Below, piece after piece: positions 1-13,500 of a DNA stretch of 64,000 bases. The stretch lies in assembly GCF_918797505.1 (NCBI RefSeq), contig NC_092800.1:7590631-7654630 (forward strand), written 5' to 3'. Each line of letters opens with the position of its first letter. Positions within the stretch are counted from its first letter, which is position 1. Both the position numbers and the translations under genes were made by a program. The notes below the pieces were generated by a model, which was given only the letters and a program-made list of their open reading frames with translations, made no database searches and had not been told where the DNA came from. The DNA is from Bemisia tabaci. Taxonomy: Eukaryota; Arthropoda; Insecta; Hemiptera; Aleyrodidae.

Positions 1-1380
1 AGCCTCCATATTCATGTTTTCTTGTGAATTTTCTGTTATTACGCGAGGAATTTTGGATAAATGTTAAAAACAGCTGGAAGTTTTGGTTGCCTCTCGTAGA
101 AAATTAATATGATTGCTCAATTTCTAGACAGGGCAATGGATATTGCTGGTTTTGGTTCTAGATGCCTCAATTGAATTTGACTTATAGTGGAGTCTTGAGT
201 AGTTTTTGAGTTTGTTCCTAGTTTCCCTGACCTCAGATGTAGACTGAGCCCTGGTCTCCCAATTTGGTACACGTCTTTATACAAGATCTGTTATGAGTGT
301 CAACTACTTTTTGCTTCTTTTTTGCCAAACTGGCAATTTAGATACACATCTTTCGTTCACATGTGTCTGAATATGAATGGAAAATTTTCAAAGCGAATGT
401 TTAAAAATAAAAAGACATTCAAAGTGACTCTATCAGTCTTCATCGCGTCAAGGTTCTAAGTGTCCTCATTAACTTGATTACTCAGTCATTGATTAATTGG
501 GCTGATCTGTTACTTTTGACAGGTGATGAATACCTCTTTTCTCAATACAGCATTAGTCAGACTATATACCCTATCATTTTTTACCTACTTTTACTGCTAC
601 CAGGAACTGTTTATTTTTCCACCCACTCAATCAAACTTCTCCAAGAAAGTTCAATGTTTTTTTTAAGTCTCCAAGCATTTATCTTTTTCTTAAAAGCTTG
701 GTAGCCTTAATGATGTAGGTATTGAAATCTCTTCGAATGAAAAGAACTCTAACAATCTTAGTTTGCAGAAAATCCAGGAACAGCCTATTGTAATTTAACA
801 TTCAAAATTAATTTTTAGTTGACCTCTAAATAAAATTAAGAATTTGAATCCTTGAAAAAGCTCTTTGTCCCCCCATTTTTTTCCTTTTCTTTTTATGTTA
901 GACACTGTAAGTATCATAAAAATCAATTTCTAGTGAACTATACTCTGTAAAAGTAATCCCAATAATGAATTTGAGGTGTAAAATGAAAGAGTTTTTCTGC
1001 ACAAGTCATGTAATTAGAAAATTAAAAATCAACTTACTTGCGACGAAACTCTAAGAAATTCTAGAATTTTGTCGCAAGTGAGTAAATTTGTTAAATTTTT
1101 AATTTTAATGGATTTGAGGGTTTGGAAAGGCTAGGGAAAGAGGTACTGTCAGTTGGCTTTTTTCAGGGGGGGGGGGGGGATCAAAGACAAGCGAAGATAA
1201 GCAACATCACAAGCTGACATCCTCTTCTTTTCGACTTCGGAATTGATAAAGTAGACAGAATTTGTTTTTTGGTGAGTCCAGAGCAGTTGGTTCAGGGCAC
1301 AGTCTCGAATTCTCGAAAATTACCCAACTTGAAACCCGAAGCAGTGACAAATCGAAAGTCTAGAACCCGACAAGTTTTTC
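1..1380. other. AT-rich non-coding stretch
   Basis: No exon with convincing splice borders or protein family resemblance was seen. The longest frame (474-704) starts at TTG and looks like chance. A strong small hairpin lies at 1032-1083 and a run of 13 G lies near 1167-1179. The stretch may be upstream intron or intergenic sequence of the NET-domain gene. Confidence 0.5.
1016..1110. repeat. Short hairpin with 22-base arms, pre-miRNA-like or mini foldback
   Basis: The arms 1032-1053 and 1062-1083 pair over 22 positions with 19 Watson-Crick pairs, two G-U wobbles and one mismatch if transcribed on the plus strand, around an 8-base loop. The pairing continues outward through A/T-rich flanks (about 1016-1030 with 1086-1107). 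It could be a miRNA-type hairpin or a very small MITE. The sequence alone does not decide. Confidence 0.5.
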
Positions 1381-1384
1381 CCCC

Positions 1385-1850
1385 ATCATGAGCGAGAGAG
1401 GAGCTATCACGGCTCGCAGCGGCGGCGCCCACATTCCCATTCCCTATCTCTTATCATCACCGCGTGAGTCAGTCGCCGGAATGATCATCCGGTCGGAGCG
1501 GACGGGGGCGGGGGAGTTCCGGCGATGAATCGATATATCGCGACCGTCGCCGGGGCGCGCATCCGTCTCGCGCAGGATCGACCAATCGCGAGCGGTCGAT
1601 GACGCAAGCGGCGCTGTTCGCAAGGTCACCGTCCGCGAAGCGCGTGTCACTTGCAATCAATCGTATGTACACGCCGTTGGCCGGCGAATCCAGTGTCGAT
1701 TTGCGCTTCGTTCGTTGGGCTTTCTCGCTGGACGAGCGCCTTGGAAATTTGATTTTTGTACGAGTTTTGGACCCTATTCGTCGCGGACTTCAACCGTCAC
1801 GGCCCCTCCGGAGGTACGTTTTCTGCCCTCGAGGGTGGGTGGTTCTCGGT
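1385..1850. promoter_or_regulatory. CpG-rich block, candidate promoter or first exon
   Basis: A roughly 470-base block is rich in G+C and CpG (many CGCG, CGGCG and TCGCG words) and stands out sharply from AT-rich flanks. A good donor site (GGAG|GTACGT) occurs with the exon end at 1813. Splicing from there to the NET exon at 2879 would put the upstream ATG frame (1599) out of frame and leave the ATG at 2888 as a usable start. That would suit a promoter plus untranslated first exon for the downstream gene, but no TATA box or transcript evidence is available. Confidence 0.4.
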
Positions 1851-2878
1851 CTGTCATCCAGAACGTCATCGTGTTGTATCGTTGACTGTGTTGACTGTGT
1901 TGCCATTTTTATCGGTTATAGTCGGATTCGACTGGAATCAGCCGAATTGCACCAGAAGTTGCCTAGAATTGCCATAGTTCCCTCTTGAGAGCTTTGATAT
2001 AATGAAAGCTCCACCGTGTGAAATTCTTGACTTTTTGCAACCTGGAATTACCTTCGGGGGAATACCTACTTTTGTCACCTTTGTTGATTGTGATGGTTAC
2101 AAAATACACAACTCAGTTGCGATATTCAAGAATCCCTGCTATTGTTGTATTTTTTAAAACGTAAGACGAGTAAAGAATATTGTTTTGAATTTTACGGAAT
2201 AATGATGACTCAAGTTGAAAAATGTATGCTTCCATTGCAATGTCTAAAAATTTCCAAGTAATATGTGTTTTTTCACAAACTGATTGTGGTGGACGCACGA
2301 GTCGTGAAGACAGTAAGTTGGAAATGTAGCAATGTGTGTGGAAAACCCAGAAAACTGGAAATCTCAATAAATGAGGAAAAATAGTGCTTGAATGAGTTTT
2401 TTCCCCCTGTAGTTAGATTTCCAGTTTTCTAGGTTTTTAATGCTCGTTGGCTACATTTCAAACTTTCCGTTTTTATTTTTTCCAAGAACGGAAAGAAAAT
2501 TAAGCAGATTATCTCCTAGGAATTGTCTATGAATATTAGCAGAAGAAAAAATTTACACAAGTTTTAAACAAAAAACAAAAAGAACTGAAGACCTATTTTC
2601 TTTTTCAAAAAGTAACATGCGAGGCCAGATTTACCAAGTCACTTTTGAAGGTACACATTTTTCAACTTCAGTCAACATTTTACTGTAGAGGGAAAAACAA
2701 ATCATTCCATGCTCGAAAAACTGATTTCCATTAGTCGTTCTTCCAAAAAATAAAATTTAATAAAGAATCTGCAGTATGGCAGATCAAGAGATGTGTTGTT
2801 GACTTGCACCATTTCATATTATCACACCCCGCCTTAAAACAAAGTAAGCACTATTAAATGTATCTCTAATCATTTCAG
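1851..2878. other. Non-coding stretch before the NET exon
   Basis: AT-rich sequence with no recognisable exon. It ends in a pyrimidine-rich tract and an AG acceptor directly before 2879, so at least its 3' end is intron. Confidence 0.5.
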
Positions 2879-2990
2879 ATAAACACAATGCAGGAGCGAG
2901 AAGGGGCAGAAAACCAAGAAACAGATAATGCTCAACCAATGACTTTCCAAGAAAAGCAGCGCCTTAGTTTCAACATAAACAGATTAGCAG
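2879..2990 (+). CDS. NET domain exon 1
   Basis: The exon follows a TTTCAG acceptor and ends at GCAG|GTAAGC (phase 1). It encodes about 37 residues: a polar leader with an in-frame ATG at 2888, then [19 protein letters not shown], matching the first helix of BET NET domains. The frame is open from the first base of the exon, so it could continue an upstream exon or start at 2888. Confidence 0.75.
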
Positions 2991-5900
2991 GTAAGCGAAC
3001 TTGATCAGCCTTCTTACTAGTCTTTTCCATTTTATCCGGCCAATTTTTTTTATGGTTCATACAGCCTTTTATGCACAATTTTTCAATGTATTATATATTT
3101 TTTCTAGCCCTCCCACCCCTTGCACCGACTTGAAAATACTTAAAGTCTGTAAAATTGACAAAACATACTCAACCATACTTATAATTTTCGAAAGAAGAAC
3201 CCATTTTATTCCAGAAACTTGTTGAAAAATCAAACTTGTGAAAAAGCAGTGAGCTTGAAGTATTGCACAGTCTTCAGTAATGGCGTGGTATGCAGTATGC
3301 AGATCAAATGTTGACTCAGGCTGAATCTTATCAGCCAACACCAAGAGATGCTTTGCTGCTTTTTTTTTGTTGGTGCTCATGCAATGATGTCATTAATTTT
3401 CAATAAATAAATTTAAAAAAAACATTTTAAAAAGCGGGTAACAAGGCTGAAATTTCACAAATAAAACCAAAACGTTGGTTAACAACATTCTTGCTTTGAA
3501 AGGTACAGCCAGGTACTATTTTAGATTTTTTACCATTTTTCTTTTTACTATTTTATCCAACTGAGGAAGGCTGAGTTTTCAGCCGAAACGTTTTGGTTTT
3601 ATTCATGAAATTTTAGCCTTGTTACCTGCTTTTTACATTTCTTTTTTTTTTTGTTGTACATCTTGTCAAAGGCTGCGCAGCGTCAATCATATCTCACGTT
3701 ATCAATTTTGAATCTGTGAATGAAAAGCCCCAATCATAAAAGCATTTACTCAAAAATATTTCATTTTCAGTGATCAATTCCACAGCATGCACACTTTATA
3801 ATAATACTTAAAGATTTGCAAAAATAGTTGTTAAATATACTTGAATACGCTTGAATTTTGAATTTTTTTGAATTTTTTTTTCAATCCTGCATGAAGTATG
3901 TTGGAGTTTTCTCTGATTGAAAAAAGAATATTTTTCGTAGGCACAGCCGCATTTGTCAGTATTAAAATAAATTATGTTGATCATCTGATAAGCTCTTGGA
4001 TATAACCATTTTAATGGGCCTGGAGGCTTATCAATTAATATAATTTTTTAATGTTTCAACATTAACTGATGAATTATACCTATCATGTAGTTAAAAATAA
4101 AAAGAGAAGTGTGGCTTGGTCTTAGTTTTTCGTTACATCATCACTTTCTCGGTTGTATACACATTTCATCTCTCTACAGGGTGATCCAAGAATCCTGTAT
4201 CACCAGTGACTGGCATCACGTCTGTACCTTATGAACAAATTAGGACAAATTTGGAAGTTTGTGAGTGCTCCTAGGTCAAAGGAAACTACTTTTGAGAACC
4301 CCTAAAATTTTAAATGGACTTCTCTGAAAAGGGACAGGAACCCTATGGGTTAAAGGGGTAGTGCGGGGCTTTTGGATAAGTAATTAAACAGAAGTTTACT
4401 TATTAATTAATATTTTCATCTGCCAAAAACTCAAAGTCGAAAACAAAAATTAGTTCGTGAAAAGATGGAAAGTTTATTTTCTACGTTAGGTCTTATGGAG
4501 GAATAAAACTTCAAACCTCTTTTTCTCAGTTTCAACTTGATGTGGGTTGGTTGCTTCCTCATAAACTCGATCCGTTTGCAAGGTTATGGCTCTTTAAATT
4601 TATTTTATTTTACTCAAGTACTTGATTTTTGAGGAACTTGAAAATAACGCTGAAACGTGAGTTGAATTTTCGCAGGGTACACAAAACCCCTTTAGTAAAT
4701 TTTTGAACTAATAAACATATTTGTAAATGAATTTTTGCGATTCTAACATAGTTTAAAAGTGCTGTCTAATTTTGTCATGTTAATGGCACCCATGAATCGA
4801 GATACCATAGATTTTATCAAGGAGTTCGTGGTTAAAATTCCAATTTTTTTCTTCTGAACTCTCCCTAAAATACTTTTTTCCCCCTTTTGAAACCTTCGAT
4901 GCGCATTCCTCTTAATTTTTTTTACAAGTAATCGACTTAGACTTTTTTTTTTTTTTTTTTTTTTTTTGCAAAAGAAGATGAAGTTTTGTAATTTTCGAGA
5001 TAACCCTAGAATCTTCACATTAATTTTGAACTACTTTGCTGTACTTTTTCGGAACTTCGGCACCATTTTAGTGCAAGAAAACAATTGAATTTTTGGAAAG
5101 GGTTTGCAACATTGCGAGATTGTGGATAAGTTTTAAAGACTGTGTAAAGTTTTTGAGTCACGAGGATCTCTGTATTTGGCAACCTGATAAAATTCGAAAA
5201 TGAATGATTGTTTTGAAAGTATAACTGGGTGTCTAGTATCAGGATTTTCCCGATTCTATCAGGATTTGAGGTCTATCAGAGTTTAATCCTGATTTTATCA
5301 GGATTTGAAAAAAAATCGGTCGTTAAATCAGGATTTGAGAAAAGTCGACCGTCCACTTTTTTCCCGTTAATCATTCGCTATCCGTCCGTTAATTTTTCTC
5401 CGCAAAAAGTCAGGATTTGGAAAAATTATGAAATTAGGATTTAGCGGTCAAAAATCAGGATTTCCTAAAATAAAAAAAAAAAAAAATTAGACACCGCGTA
5501 CAAGCAATTTTAAGTTACTGCGAAAGTATTCCAGTTTCTTTCGAAAACTGTTCCGATTTCATCAGGATTTGAAAAAAAATCGGTCGTTAAATCAGGATTT
5601 GAGAAAAGTCGACCTTCCGCTTTTTTCCCGTCAATTATCCGCTATCCGTCCGTTAATTTTTCTCCGCGAAAAGCCAGGATTTGACCAGGATTCGGAAAAA
5701 ACATAAAATCAGGATTTAGCGGTCAAAAATCAGGATAAATCAGGATTTCATCAGGATATCTCAAAATGAAAAAAACTAGACACCCTGTAGGCAATTTTTA
5801 GGTGCTGCAAAAGTACCCAGTTTCTTCGTTTTGGGAAGTGCCGGTGCTTTCGAGCTCACGATATTGAGTCAAAAAGTAGTTGTGGAAGGAACTAGCAGTA

Positions 5901-8900
5901 GCACGCAGTGCAGTCGGTAACGCTGCGGCTGCATACGAACGACGAGTGGTGCCTCCCTCTCCCGACGATAGTACCGCAGCCTAGCGGCCGACTGTCGAAT
6001 TAACAATTCTAGTCCTTCTGGTTCTCCCGCGATCCCGCAGATAGCGCTATGTATGCTGTTATTTCTCGACCTCACCATTTTCTCATCGTTTCATTTGAAT
6101 GGGGTCCCGAGTATGCCCTCTTCACCATTAGCTTTGCGCAGAGGCGATATCGTAACCAATGAAGTTCATCTGAGGTGCGATTATTGCTAGTTGAAAACTT
6201 TAACCAATACCCCGCCACGTGAACGTGAAATACCGTTCGCAATGGCAATTTTTGAATGCTCCTACGGGAGCTGATCACTGTCTCATCTCCCGTCTTTTCC
6301 ACTGTATTATGCAGTACCGACCTATTGTCTCCCTAGACTAATTTGGCTAATACTGCTGTGCTAAGAAAGAACGCCGTATGAGCCTTCAGAAGTTGCCAAG
6401 TTTCCTTCGATAAAAAGTGAATTTACTCGGAAAATTGTGAATATTTCCCCCCAAAATTTTCAGACAATTTTTTACGCAATTCAATCTACAATGTCTGCAT
6501 TTTTTTTAAAAAAAAAAAAATGTGCATGAATGTCGTCAAAAATACATGTTTTGTCAAGGGAAATTTGGCAACTCTCAGATGCTCATACGCCGTTCTTCCT
6601 TAGCGTACGTTGTTTCTAAAATGAGCCATAAATTGTTGTTCTTCATTACAAAATATAGTGTAAATAGTCCTTTCCCTGTACAAGGTTTTTCAATCCACGT
6701 GTTAAGCTTCAGTTTTTCCGAGATAGGCAAAAAAAACGCTCGATTTGTCATAATTAGGATATGTCACAAGCAGAGGTTCCGCATTTTAAAATCAGGGCGT
6801 CTAGAGACCGGGAAAACCGGGGAATGTGAGGACTTTTTTTTGGGGTCGGGGAAATCAGGGAAAACGTCAGGGAATCTGCAAAAAGTCGGCATGACAGGGA
6901 ATTTTATTTTGCAAGCGATATTCGTTTCAGGGAAACGTCACTGGAAAATCTTCTAAATACTGCTAAGGTGCGACATTATCGGATGACTGTTTTAACGCTA
7001 ACCAGAAACCTCTCTACCGCTAAGATGGCTTTACGTGATGACTTTCACTGCTAACCGGAAAATTTTTCACCGGTAGGGTGACTTTCCCGGATGATTTTTT
7101 GACCGCCAATTATAAAAATCTCTGCAGCTAAGGGTTTCCAGTTAAATGCAGTTAAAAAACACAGCTGACTCTCACGGTTCGCACACACTTCTAAACTTTT
7201 CCAGGTAAATGCAGTTACAAAATTGACGAAAATGGCGAAAGCGAAAACGGTAAAGTCCCAACTTGCCAACCGGGTGGAGCTCTCAAGTGGTGTTTCGATG
7301 ACTTTCAAGTCAGAGAATTTCATCAGAAATCAGGGAAAAGTCAGGGAATGATAAAATGAAATTTTGCCAGCCATTCTGGCGATACCGAGATGAAATGCTT
7401 GTAATTTATGAGGATTTGATGGATTGGTCAGTTGCGTTGGTCGTAGAATCGTGTTTTGATGCTTGATTTTTATACACTTTCTCAAAATAATAAGATCTGT
7501 CTTATCAGTAACTTTCTACGTTCAATATTAGCCGAAATATCGCGGTTTGAAAAATTCGGTTTATGACGTCACCCACCGTCGTAGTGACACCCCTGGTTTC
7601 TTCCACCTTGCTTTCATCCGAGTTTCACGTCGTACAACCAGTGCAAATATGCACCACGCCAACTGATGGAAGCAAGGTGGAAGAAAGAAAGGGTGTCACT
7701 ACCGTGGTGGATGACGTCAAAAACTCGACTTTTACAGGGGCGATATCTTGGCTAATATTAACGTAGACAGTTGCTGTTTGGACTGATCTTATTATTTTCA
7801 GCTGATCTACAAGAATCAAGCATCATAACACGATTCTGTGACCAATGCAACTGACCCATTCGGAGGAGATATCGCGTACCTCTCGCGAAATTGAGACGAA
7901 ACCCACGCAATACATATCTCACTTTTTAATGAGTGGAATCCAAGTGAGCAACTATTCGAACTCCGGAGTAGGTTTGTGGTATCACGCGAAATTGAAGGAA
8001 AATCATAGCTCACAGCTTATCTCAAGTTACGGACGTTCGTGAATATTAAGCTCGCATCGACACCAAAATCGCGTAGTTTTCCGCGATGAAGTGAACATTT
8101 TTTGATCTTTTGTGATTATAATCAAACGCTGAAAAATTTGCATTTTTGCCACGATATTGAGTGAAACTCCGCGTAATTTTCAATGACCTTACAAAATAGG
8201 CTATTTGTCGCAGTATCTATGCGATTATCGCGTACTTTCTGAATTTGTACGTAAAATCACTTGAAAAATCGCGTATTTACCGCGATACCGAGATAAAAAG
8301 CTTGTAATAGGCCTGTTGCAAACTTTTGCTAGAGCAAGAATAAGCGTTGTTTCTTATAGAAAATGGGTCAAAAATCACGATGAGCGCATCGGCAAAGTCT
8401 GATTTGCACTCCTAACTTCACAATTTGCGTGAGGAATTTGCGTCTTTTTTTTAAGTTCCCGCTTCAAAAACGATACCACGGCACAGGTGAACATTTCGTT
8501 AGAGGAGTCGTTCCATTCAACCCTAGCCCACTAGAATGGTTTGCAATACTCAACATAACCGACGCTATCGAGACGGATCTTTATCAACGTGAGGAAAACG
8601 TGAATGTCAACACGCCAGGTTAGTTAACAAATGGTTAGAATTTCGTCCCGGCACATGAGTTTAGGCCAGTTTTGGCGGATTGACGTCGGCCATGTTGAAT
8701 ATTGTGCAGTATCCTACTATACAGAGGTTGGAAGGGACGCGGACGCCTCCTCTAACGAAATGTTCACCTGTACTGTCGTATCGTTTTTGAAGCAAGAAGT
8801 TATAAAAAGCGTGAAATTCTTACGAAGATTGCGTGAAGTTAGGAGTGCATTCCAGACTTTGTTGATGCGCTCATCGTGATTTTTGAGCCATTTTCTATAA

Positions 8901-10514
8901 GACTCAACCCCTATTTTTGCTGTAGCAAAAATTTGCTACAAGCCCATCTCTGAGGACTCGATGAATTTGGAGGAGATGTCGCGTACCTCTCGCGATATTG
9001 AGATGAAATTCGCGCGATTTTTCATTTCTTAAGAAGAGGAATCCATGTGAGCAACTATTCGAACTCCGGTACAGTTTTGCGGTATCCCGCGAAATTGAAG
9101 GAAAATTGTAGCCTGTCCCAAGCTACGGTCATTTATGAATATTAAGCTCGCATCGAAAACAAAATCGCGTAGTTTTCGCGATGAGGTGAACATTTTTTGA
9201 TGTCTTGAGAATGTCACCAACCACTGAAAAATTAGCGTTTTTGCTGTGATATTGAGTCAAATTTTGTGTATTTTTTAATGACCTTACGAAAAAGGTTATT
9301 TGCTGCGTTATCGATGCGATTATCCCGTATTTTCTGAATTTGTACGTAAAATCATCGAAAAATCACGTCTTTTCGTGACAAAAAAGCCATCACGTGAAGT
9401 CACCTTAGTGGTACTTAGAATATTTTCTAGTTTGAGATACGGCACCGACAAATAACGTTTTATTTGACGGCACCGCACCCACGAATAAGGAATTATTCGA
9501 CGATACCGTACCGATGAATAACGCCAACATCAATCGATTAACTAATTATGATTTAAGTTCTTTTCTGAGCATCAATCAGGAAATATTAAATGACCTCTTT
9601 GAATAGTTGATTTCATAGACGCTGACATAGAAGAAGGAGCAGATGTATTATAGAAGAAAAATAATTTGTCTCGTGGTTTTTTCAAAGTTTTAGTTGTTGG
9701 ATGATAATTCTCTGGTCGATTTTGTATTTCATATTATACTCGTAGGCAAGATACCATCAAAAATAAAGTGACCTACTAACTAGCAAGTTCTAATTTATAT
9801 GTTGCCATATTTTGCAGGAAGTGACTTGGCTGAGATAATCAACATCATTCAATCCCGAGAGCCTCGTCTGTCGGAGAACCCGGATGAAGTAGAGTTGGAT
9901 TTCGAAACTTTGCAACCCAGAACTCTTCGTGAATTGGAGACTTTTGTCTTCTTACGTTTAGGCCAGAGTTATTGTAAGTTTTAATGTCAATGTTCAGTTT
10001 GGTAGGAACGAAACTTTACTAATGGTTATCATTAGCCTACTTTCTGTATATAATTTTCTCTGCCAAGAGAAGCATCTTTGTTTACATCTAACTGTACTGA
10101 GAAGCAGCAACGGAAGTTGGGGTCGTATATTTGGACTACTTTTTGCAATTTGGAACTGTAAATTCCAGCCCGGTTTAAAAACAACGCACGTGCCATTAGT
10201 TTCCCTATGCACATAAGTATTTTTCCAGAAGAGCCAGAATTCATAGTTCAGTCGTTCTCACGTATGATTTTGATTTGAATTCATTTTTTGCTTCTTATGC
10301 CAAAAGAAACAAAGGCAAGCTCTTTGATGGAAACGATTGTTAGCAGTTTGCAAAACTGCTTGTCGGGCTTTCTTGTATCTCTCTCTGGAAAACTTGATCA
10401 TTGGTAACGAAGATAAGAGAGCTTGCGAACGCTACAAAGATGGCCACTCTTTGTATGGATTATGCTAAATATGAATTTTGAAGTGCAGTTTTGACATTTC
10501 TGATGTGCCAAACT

Positions 10515-10564
<50 letters not shown>

Positions 10565-13500
10565 CATATATTTTTGGTGCAATTTCACCTACTTCAGTTT
10601 GCTCAGTTGACTGCATCTCTGGTGTGCAACAGACCGTTTGGTCTCTAAAGTTTTTGTGTTTGAATTTCTTTATGACCTAATACCTATACAAAGTTTAACA
10701 CTTCATCATTACTATGAAACCAAAATCAATAAAAACTAACAGAAAAAGGAAAATAGTAATCTATGAGCTGGATGAACAGGGAACAAAGAGGATCGGAAAA
10801 TTAAAAAAACTCGAACTCTTAAACTTTATTCAAGTAAACGCTGATGTGTTTCAACAAAGTTGAAATTTTAATCTTGAAGAAGGGGCTGCCTGAAACGCAT
10901 TAGCGTAACTTTGAGTTATTTTGTAGTTTTGAGGTCTTTAATTCGCTGATTCTCTTTTCTTTCTGACCAGCATCTGCAAAGTTTTCAACCCATCATTAGG
11001 TAAATTTCTTTCGTCGATGGATGAAATCTCCTAAAATTTTAGAAGAAAAAGATGCAAAACTGTCGAACGGAAGTTTCTAGTATATCCGTTTTTTATGACT
11101 CCTTAAATTTTACATCAGCTAGTATTTGTGTAATTTCATCAAGATCAGTCGTTTTTCTCTGCTGGAACTTACGCCTCAAATAGTTTTCTAAGAGCATTTT
11201 TGGTAGACTCTAAGGGCGCAACCAGAAGGGAGAAACGGCGTTTGATGATTGGCAGAACTTAGCTTCAGAAACAGCCTTGCTTTAGCAACTCGACTGTCAG
11301 ATTTTGATTAATTGAGTTTTAATTAGCTTCCTCTCCCTTTCGAGTATGAACTTTTTGGTTTTTTCACGAAATTTTACATCACAGAAACTAAACTACAACC
11401 CTGCAAATATTCCTCGCCACTGCATCATTTACCTGACGTAGAAATGCATTTAATTTAAAGAAAATTCTTTATTTCATTATCAACATTGGCAATGAGCCAT
11501 TTTTATCGAGTTTCTGTGAAATCTCCTCTGGTAGTTATTCAAAATTCTTTTATGAATTCATCAAAACGTCATCTATTTATTTATTCCAAAGTCATTGAAA
11601 ACTCCTGAAAAGTCTTTAGTTTTGAAAGGCCGTTTTAAATCCTGATGATGCTCATCAAGTTTTATTTGGACGTAGCTGTCTTTTGCATTTTAATCTGAAT
11701 TGCTATTTTGATTCACTGATAAATACTCACTCCCACTTCTGTTTGATGTCCCAGATGACCCAATTGCAGAGGATTCGGATGTAGAAGCATCTTTAGATGA
11801 CGAGGACGCACAAGATGAAGATCTCTGTTCGACCAATGACAAGCCATCAAGAAATGGACAGTCTGAGCCGTAAGTGATAGTAGATGTCCCACATCTACTT
11901 GCAAGGACAAATTCTGGTATTACTGAATCAGAATTGTAAAATCATGTTGAAGAAATCTGCTACTGTCCAAAAACTTGTGGGAGCAGATAAAACCTCCTAA
12001 GAAAGAGCATTGAATCTCTGTTCCTTCGGTTCCATGCTCCCTGCCTCCTCATTTCAAGTGCTGCAGGTATGGTGGATAAGAGTTTAGAGACATATCAGCG
12101 TGTACATCAGAGATGGGGAGCAAGCATAATATTGGAGCAGGGCTCTCATGGGTAAAGGAGCTCCATCTGTATTTGAAAGAAGGTCCCTTTCAGACATGGA
12201 ATGACTTTCATACCAAAATCTAGTGAATTTTGAGATCCTTTCACCAATTTGTGTACATTTAGCTAAAATATGGTTGATGATCAATGAAGAAACTGTCTTC
12301 ATTCGCTTTTTAACCTACTGTCAATTTGCCAGAAACGCCTCAGACTGCAGTCCGAGACAGAGGCAAATAGGCAGTAAATGCTTGGAATTCTTGCATTTTT
12401 AGGCTTTCAAATCGAACCTTTTTAAACATTGTTCAATTCTGAGATGACCCCCAAATTATGTATCAAAATTTTAGGAAAAAAATGTTATTTTGAATCAAGC
12501 CTCGCCACCCTGCATTATCAGATGCTGATATGTATTGTTTTTCGAAATGACCAAATAGGAAAATGAGCTGAAATAAGTGAAATAGAACAGAATGAAACAG
12601 AACAGAATGAAACAGAACAGTACCTGAGGGTAAATTTATTCATTTACTCATTGGTAACATTTTTTTAGATATATTTGAAAAAAAAGAGAAAAAAATGGCA
12701 TTAATTTTGGTTTCTTGCTGATCTAGCATTTTTTTGTAACTTTTAAAGTTTTGATGCAGAAACTAGTCTTGGTTACAAACTGAGATGGCCACCCTTATAA
12801 GGGAAATTCCCAACTAGGGAAAGGTCACCCTTCCTTCAGAGATGGATTCGATTCTCTATAAGAAGTAATTTTATAAAATTTATGATTTACTCTTATAAAG
12901 AATCAACTCGATCACTGGAGGAGCGATTGATGAGATGTTCTTGACGAAATACTTCGAGATTCACCCTTAGAGTGAAAAAGAAAGTATTTAGACAACTACA
13001 AATGCTAAAACAGAGTGGGAGAGCAAATTAGCAAACTGATGAAAAATAAAATTTAAACATTCATGCTTTTTACGATCGGGATTTTGATGCAAGTCAATAA
13101 AGACAAAGAAGTCTGGCGTTTTACAATTTATTAAATGGAAAAATTTTAAGAATTTTGAAAAAATGAAAAATTGAGATTAATAGCTCATTTAAAATTATTA
13201 AAGTCGTCTAAAAATGAAATAGATTCCAAAGAGGATAAAGAAAAGTCTTTTGACGATTCACCACAGTTGTCCGGGGTTTCCAAGTTCCGAAAATCGTAAG
13301 TCCAGAATCCAAAATAACGCCAAGTCGAAAACGAGAGAGAGAAGTAGGAGCGGGGTCCGAGGTAGGCAAGAGAGTGAGATCCCGCCAGGCCGAGGCTCCC
13401 GGCAGGAATACCAGATCGAACCTCGATAAAAAGGCGCGTTCGAGTTTTTAAAGTTTATCAAAAAAGTCGTTATTACGAGAGACTGAAAATGAATGTAATG

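Larger units (their letters stand above)
7370..9385 (+). repeat. Two satellite-like monomers, each interrupted by a foldback element
   Basis: Two diverged direct copies of a roughly 430-base unit run 7858-8306 and 8950-9385. Both begin GAGGAGAT[AG]TCGCGTACCTC, share GTGAGCAACTATTCGAACTC and AATATTAAGCTCGCATCGA, and are full of TCGCG words. Fragments of the unit's end (GATACCGAGAT...GCTTGTAAT) occur at about 7379 and 8285. The copies are separated by the insertions 7425-7857 and 8309-8945. Confidence 0.75.

Noticed and set aside
1599..1988. 129-codon frame in the CpG-rich block
   Set aside because: Open frames are common in CpG-rich DNA; it crosses a good splice donor and has no family resemblance. 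More likely untranslated first exon or promoter.
3069..3380. 103-codon minus-strand frame in the NET intron
   Set aside because: The ATG start is plausible, but there is no recognised domain, no promoter evidence, and it lies next to MITE sequence.
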